Source: JACVRW01 sp035645115
GTDB lineage: Bacteria; Actinomycetota; Thermoleophilia; Solirubrobacterales; Thermoleophilaceae
Reading direction: 5' to 3'
Length of the DNA: 8,382 bases
NCBI GenBank assembly: GCA_035645115.1
Contig: DASQNF010000180.1
Location: 1 to 8,382 of the forward strand
Shown: piece after piece, positions 5,388-8,382 of the stretch
Layout of the letters: each line of letters begins with the position of its first letter
Numbering within the stretch: position 1 is the stretch's first letter
Position numbers and translations under genes: made by a program
Notes under the pieces: model-generated
The model's database searches: none
Told to the model about the DNA's origin: nothing
Seen by the model: only the letters and a program-made list of their open reading frames with translations

Positions 5388-6071
5388 GTGAGCCCCTTGA
5401 AGCCTCTCTCGGCCGCGATCGCCGTCGCCGCGATAGCCCTCGCGGTGGGCGCCTGCGGCCGCGAGGAGCCGGACCTCTCCAACGGCAAGGCGCAGTTCGT
5501 CCAGACCTGCGGCTCCTGCCACGCGCTCGGGCGGGCCGGCACCCAGGGGGTCCAGGGCCCGGACCTCGACGCCGCCTTCCGCGCCGGCATCGCGAGCGGG
5601 ATGGACCGCGAGACGGTGGAGGGCATCGTGCACAGCCAGATCGACTCGCCGCGGCGCAACAGCATCATGAAGCCGGACCTCGTGGAGGGCGACGACGCCC
5701 GTGACGTGGCCGCCTACGTGGCCTTCGCCACCACCAAGCGCGGCGAGGACCAGGGCGCGCTGGCGCAGGCCGGCCTGGCGGGCGCGAAGAGCGGCGAGCA
5801 GATCTTCACCGCGGCGGGCTGCGCGGGCTGTCACACCTTCGCCCCGGCGGGCTCGAACGCCACGATCGGCCCGAACCTGAACGAGCTCGCGGAGCTCGCC
5901 GGGGAGCGCCGCCCCGGGGCCTCCGCGGAGGAGTACGCGCGCGAGTCGCTGGTGGACCCGGGCGCCTTCACGGTCGAGGGGTTCGGCAACGTGATGCCGG
6001 CCTACGAGGGCAAGCTCGAGGACGAGCAGCTCAAGGCCCTGATCGACTACCTGCTCCAAACCGGCGGCTAG
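5388..6071 (+). CDS. Lipid-anchored dihaem cytochrome c
   Basis: This 227-aa exported protein has two class I cytochrome c domains. The signal has a lipobox V20-G-A-C23. Haem sites are C41-G-S-C44-H45 and C145-A-G-C148-H149, with likely sixth ligands M94 (IMKPDL) and M203 (VMPAYEGKL). It should sit on the outer face of the membrane and carry electrons, plausibly from a quinol oxidoreductase to the aa3-type oxidase whose genes converge on it. The start is GTG 5388; TTG 5397 is an in-frame alternative that only shortens the signal by 3 residues. It begins 13 bases after the glycosyltransferase. The stop is 10 bases from the stop of the small membrane peptide on the other strand. Direct donation to the oxidase is an inference. 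Confidence 0.93.
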   Translation: MSPLKPLSAAIAVAAIALAVGACGREEPDLSNGKAQFVQTCGSCHALGRAGTQGVQGPDLDAAFRAGIASGMDRETVEGIVHSQIDSPRRNSIMKPDLVEGDDARDVAAYVAFATTKRGEDQGALAQAGLAGAKSGEQIFTAAGCAGCHTFAPAGSNATIGPNLNELAELAGERRPGASAEEYARESLVDPGAFTVEGFGNVMPAYEGKLEDEQLKALIDYLLQTGG

Positions 6072-6075
6072 CCCT

Positions 6076-6095
6076 GCGCGCTCACGCGAGCGCGC
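6076..6095. terminator. Perfect 8-bp hairpin between convergent genes
   Basis: GCGCGCTC (6076-6083) and GAGCGCGC (6088-6095) pair perfectly around the loop ACGC. It begins 4 bases after the cytochrome c stop and covers the stop of the 36-aa gene on the minus strand (6082-6084). It is symmetric enough to work for both directions. There is no T tract on either strand. Confidence 0.5.
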
Positions 6096-6192
6096 GCACC
6101 AGGAAGACGATCCCCACCAGCACGGCCACCACCACGGCCACGTAGATCAGGAAGCGGAACGCCTCCTGCTCGGAGCGAAGCGGGTTGAGCAC
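6082..6192 (-). CDS. 36-aa single-span membrane peptide downstream of ctaE
   Basis: Translating the minus strand after the ctaE stop gives, from GTG 6192, a 36-residue peptide that starts MLNPLRSEQEAFRFLIYV and ends LVRALA. Residues 14-32 or so are a single Val-rich transmembrane helix, with an acidic, soluble N-terminus and an Arg near the C-terminus. The GTG follows the ctaE stop by one base, so translation is probably coupled to ctaE. Short one-helix subunits are known in other aa3-type oxidases (for example subunit IV of Paracoccus), and by position this could be an equivalent, but I see no sequence match I can assert. It is the last gene of the oxidase operon. It is too short for most gene finders and is easily missed. 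Confidence 0.68.
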   Translation of the reverse strand: MLNPLRSEQEAFRFLIYVAVVVAVLVGIVFLVRALA

Positions 6193-6193
6193 G

Positions 6194-6820
6194 CTAGAGC
6201 AGGTAGATCGAGCTGTACACGAGGATCCACATCACGTCCACGAAGTGCCAGTAGATCCCCGGCACCTCCACGCCGCGGTGCTCCTTGGCGCTGAAGTGGC
6301 CTCGGAACGCCCGGATCGTGGCGAACGTGAGCAGCGTCAGCCCGACGAACACGTGTGCGCCGTGCAGGCCGGTGAGCCCGTAGAAGATCGTGCTCTGCGC
6401 GTTCTCGCCGATCGCGAAGCCGAGCTGCACGTACTCGTTGACCTGGATCGTAAGGAACGTGAGCCCGAGCAGGGCGGTGGTGAGCAGGCCTATCCGGAGC
6501 GCGCGGCGGTTCTCGTTCCTCGCCCCCTCGAGCGCCCAGTGCATGGTGAAGCTGGAGGAGATCAGGATCGCGGTGTTCACGCCCGCCACGCTCACCGGGA
6601 GCTCCGCGCCGTCTACCGGGAACCAGTCGGCCTCGCCCACGACCCGAACGAAGAAGTAGGCCGTGAAGAACGCTCCGAAGAGCATGATCTCCGAGATGAT
6701 GAAGAGCAGCATCCCGAGGAACTGCGCCTCGACGCGCGAAGAGCGGTTCGCGGGCGGGGGGCCGTGATGGTGGTGATCGTCGGGCGCGGCGTGGCCGGCT
6801 GCGATCGCCGCCGACTCCAT
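6194..6820 (-). CDS. ctaE: Cytochrome c oxidase subunit III
   Basis: This 208-aa membrane protein has about five transmembrane helices (near 33-60, 81-98, 107-127, 145-170 and 187-207), as in the short bacterial form of subunit III. Family residues are visible: E44 in ISEIMLFG, GLHGAHVFVG (151-160) and YWHFVDVMWIL (190-200). It is part of the haem-copper oxidase complex in the cytoplasmic membrane and stabilises subunit I and its proton uptake. The start is ATG 6820, which shares its A with the stop of the preceding gene (TGATG); a GAGG lies 10 bases upstream. The same frame is open further upstream, but that part is antisense to nothing and overlaps the stress-like gene, so it is not used. 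The N-terminus is unusual in holding a DDHHHHG run (14-20). Confidence 0.95.
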   Translation of the reverse strand: MESAAIAAGHAAPDDHHHHGPPPANRSSRVEAQFLGMLLFIISEIMLFGAFFTAYFFVRVVGEADWFPVDGAELPVSVAGVNTAILISSSFTMHWALEGARNENRRALRIGLLTTALLGLTFLTIQVNEYVQLGFAIGENAQSTIFYGLTGLHGAHVFVGLTLLTFATIRAFRGHFSAKEHRGVEVPGIYWHFVDVMWILVYSSIYLL

Positions 6821-7638
6821 CAGCCGGCCGCCTCGCTCACGATGTGCTCCACGGGCTTGCCGGTAGAGGCCTGAACGCGACCGACGAGGTCGGCGCGCAG
6901 CCAGCCCGAGCGGGTCTCGGGGAAGGTCGAGATCACGATTTCGTCCGGCCCGTAGAACTGGAGGGCGTGCTGGATCGCCGTGTACGGGTCCGGGTGAACC
7001 ACCTGCCCGACGGCGTCGAGCCCGGCCTCCTGCAGCACCTCCAGGGTGTGCGCGAGCCGGTCGGCGGCGTCGTCGATCTGGGAGTCGCCGTCGGTGTCCG
7101 ACTGCGGGCAGATGACGATGAAGCGGCGCGCCTCGTCCGAGGCCTTGCGCTTCAGCGCGTCGAGCAGCGGCTTGGCGTCCACGGTCTGGTTGGCCACCAC
7201 GAGCGTCCGCTTCACGTCGTCGCGCTCGCTGTCGAGGTCCACGACCACGTGCTCCACGGGCCGCCGCGCCGCCCGTTGCACGCGGTCCACGAGTCCCTGG
7301 CGAAGCCATCCGGAGCGTGTCTCGGGGTGCGTGGACACCACGATCTCGTCGTAGTCCTGTTCGCCGAGCGCGTCCATCACGGCGGTGAAGGGGTCGGGGT
7401 CCATGACCTCCCCCTCCGCCTCGATGCCCGCCCCGCGCAGCAGGGCGAGCGTCATCTCGAGCCGGTTCTCGGCGGCCTCGCGCACGTGGTCGTCATAGAT
7501 CACGTAGCCGTGCTTGGGGTTGGTCTGCGGGCAGATCACGTGCACGTGCGCCTCCTCGCCGTCGGCGCGGCGCGTGACGGCGTCGATCAGCGACCTGCCC
7601 GCCACCGTCTCGTTGGCCACCACAAGGATGCGCTTCAT
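6820..7638 (-). CDS. Tandem universal-stress-like protein inside the oxidase operon
   Basis: This 272-aa soluble protein is an internal duplication. Repeat 1 (1-134) starts MKRILVVANETVAG and repeat 2 (142-268) starts VKRTLVVANQTVDA. Both contain VICPQ, an acidic Asp-Pro-Asp-Pro segment, PETRSGWLR and a closing PVEH-V/I-V. The pattern of beta strands and helices fits the universal stress (HUP) fold. The classical nucleotide loop GxxGxxxxxxxxxG-S/T is not seen in either half, so ATP binding is doubtful. It lies between ctaD and ctaE with TGATG overlaps at both junctions, so it is probably made together with the oxidase. The start is taken as ATG 7638; GTG 7641 would add one residue. A role in oxidase assembly or regulation is an inference from position only. 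Confidence 0.85.
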   Translation of the reverse strand: MKRILVVANETVAGRSLIDAVTRRADGEEAHVHVICPQTNPKHGYVIYDDHVREAAENRLEMTLALLRGAGIEAEGEVMDPDPFTAVMDALGEQDYDEIVVSTHPETRSGWLRQGLVDRVQRAARRPVEHVVVDLDSERDDVKRTLVVANQTVDAKPLLDALKRKASDEARRFIVICPQSDTDGDSQIDDAADRLAHTLEVLQEAGLDAVGQVVHPDPYTAIQHALQFYGPDEIVISTFPETRSGWLRADLVGRVQASTGKPVEHIVSEAAG

Positions 7639-8382
7639 CACTCGCCCGGCGGCGGAGCTCCGCCGCCGCCGGCCGGCGCGGGCACGGCCGCCGGCTTCCG
7701 CTCACCCATGACGGCGTGGACCGCGCCCGGCACGCCGTACTCGTACGGGCCGCCCACCACCGTCGGCACGTCGTCGAAGTTGAACACCGGCGGGGGCGAG
7801 GACACCTGCCATTCGATCGAATGGGCGCGCCAGGGGTTGCCCGGCGCCGCCGGGCCGTGGCGCCACGAGGCGACCATGTTGTAGGCGAAGATCAGGAACG
7901 AGAGGCCAAAGATGAACGCCGAGACGGAGATGATCGCGTTCAGGGTCGCGAACTCCTCGGCGTAGTCGGCCACCCGCCTGGGCATGCCGTCGACGCCCAC
8001 GAAGTGCATCGGGCCGAAGGTGAGGTTGAAGAATACGAACGACAGCCAGAAATGCAGCTTGCCGAGCGACTCGTCGTACATGCGGCCGGTCATCTTCGGG
8101 AACCAGTGGTAGAGCCCGGCGAAGATCGTGAACACCGAGCCGCCGAACAGCACGTAGTGGAGGTGCGCGACGACGAAGTACGTGTCCGACACGTGGATCG
8201 TGAACGGGATGACCGCCAGCATGATCCCGCTGATGCCGCCCAGCGTGAACATCGTTATGAAGCCGAGCGCGAACAGCATCGGCGTGCGCAGGTGGATCAC
8301 GCCCCTCCAGAGCGTGGCGAGCCAGGAGAAGATCTTGATGCCCGTGGGCACCGCGATCAGCATGGTCGTGATCATCATCGGC
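7638..8382 (-). CDS. ctaD: Cytochrome c oxidase subunit I, C-terminal part (5' end beyond the window)
   Basis: About 247 residues are visible and the frame is open to the right edge, so the N-terminal half or more, with the copper B histidines, is outside. Seen are the K-channel region VPTGIKIFSW with its Lys, the haem-ligand segment HVSDTYFVVAHLHYVLFGG (the two His of HLH being haem a3 and haem a ligands), FGPMHFVGVDGMPRRVADY, and the last transmembrane helices. The enzyme reduces O2 to water and pumps protons. The tail after SIEWQVSSPPPVFNF ends in a Pro/Ala/Gly stretch (PAPAGGGGAPPPGE) that lies on a 22-bp palindrome. Its stop overlaps the start of the stress-like gene (TGATG). The CuA subunit gene is not in the window. 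Confidence 0.96.
   Translation of the reverse strand, partial: PMMITTMLIAVPTGIKIFSWLATLWRGVIHLRTPMLFALGFITMFTLGGISGIMLAVIPFTIHVSDTYFVVAHLHYVLFGGSVFTIFAGLYHWFPKMTGRMYDESLGKLHFWLSFVFFNLTFGPMHFVGVDGMPRRVADYAEEFATLNAIISVSAFIFGLSFLIFAYNMVASWRHGPAAPGNPWRAHSIEWQVSSPPPVFNFDDVPTVVGGPYEYGVPGAVHAVMGERKPAAVPAPAGGGGAPPPGE
7647..7668. repeat. Perfect 22-bp palindrome in the 3' end of ctaD
   Basis: CGGCGGCGGAG (7647-7657) is followed directly by its exact reverse complement CTCCGCCGCCG (7658-7668). In the ctaD message it would fold into a 9-bp GC stem with a 4-base loop, ending 6 bases before the stop and just before the stress-like gene start. It encodes the Gly/Pro end of subunit I. Confidence 0.6.

Noticed and set aside
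4409..5668. Minus-strand open frame of 419 codons under the glycosyltransferase and cytochrome c genes
   Set aside because: It is antisense to two genes with clear motifs, and its own translation is Arg/Ala/Gly-rich without motifs.
181..5900. Very frequent GAGCTCG/CGAGCTC words through the coding regions
   Set aside because: Nearly all are in-frame Glu-Leu codon pairs (GAG CTC/CTG) in genes with strong codon bias, not a spaced repeat family.
6194..7309. Extended ctaE frame (371 codons)
   Set aside because: The part before ATG 6820 is Arg-rich and overlaps the stress-like gene in another frame. The family N-terminal region starts after 6820 with a TGATG overlap.
6844..7884. Plus-strand open frame of 346 codons opposite the stress-like gene
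   Set aside because: The minus strand holds clear USP-like repeats and ctaD; the plus frame is a mirror of their codon bias.

Overview
The window is very GC-rich (about 70% by eye), uses GTG starts freely and packs genes with overlapping stops and starts. The closest protein resemblances I recognise, from memory only, are to high-GC Actinobacteriota and in particular the Thermoleophilia (Solirubrobacterales-like). That placement is an inference. I see no mobile elements, tRNA or rRNA genes, CRISPR or phage genes. The stretch looks like ordinary chromosomal backbone with a few unusual small genes.

Left block (about 1-2120, + strand): the 3' part of a class II CCA tRNA nucleotidyltransferase with an HD domain, a HIT-family nucleotide hydrolase/transferase overlapping it by ATGA, a 67-aa cold shock protein (the GTG start at 1683 has a good ribosome binding site), and translation initiation factor IF-1 (GTG start, no visible ribosome binding site). 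The theme is RNA and translation. A strong palindrome sits exactly on the csp stop codon, just ahead of infA.

Middle block (about 2160-3870): a secreted four-cysteine protein of unknown function on + converges with three small minus-strand genes. In transcription order these are an 89-aa cysteine-motif protein, a proline-rich lipoprotein apparently starting at CTG in a CTGA overlap, and a 115-aa single-span membrane protein.

Right block (about 3884-8382): a GT4-family glycosyltransferase and a lipid-anchored dihaem cytochrome c on + run head-on into a minus-strand cytochrome c oxidase operon. That operon reads ctaD (subunit I, only its C-terminal part in the window), a two-domain universal-stress-like protein, ctaE (subunit III), and a 36-aa single-span membrane peptide that follows ctaE by one base. 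The genes from ctaD to ctaE are joined by TGATG overlaps, so they are probably translated as a coupled unit. The cytochrome c is a plausible electron carrier for the oxidase.

The points most worth a second look are the stress-like protein embedded in the oxidase operon, the 36-aa membrane peptide as a possible extra oxidase subunit, strong GC hairpins without T tracts at several gene ends (including a perfect 22-bp palindrome in the ctaD tail), and -10-like TAnnnT hexamers 9-10 bases before starts that suggest leaderless transcripts. No wholly new system is evident.
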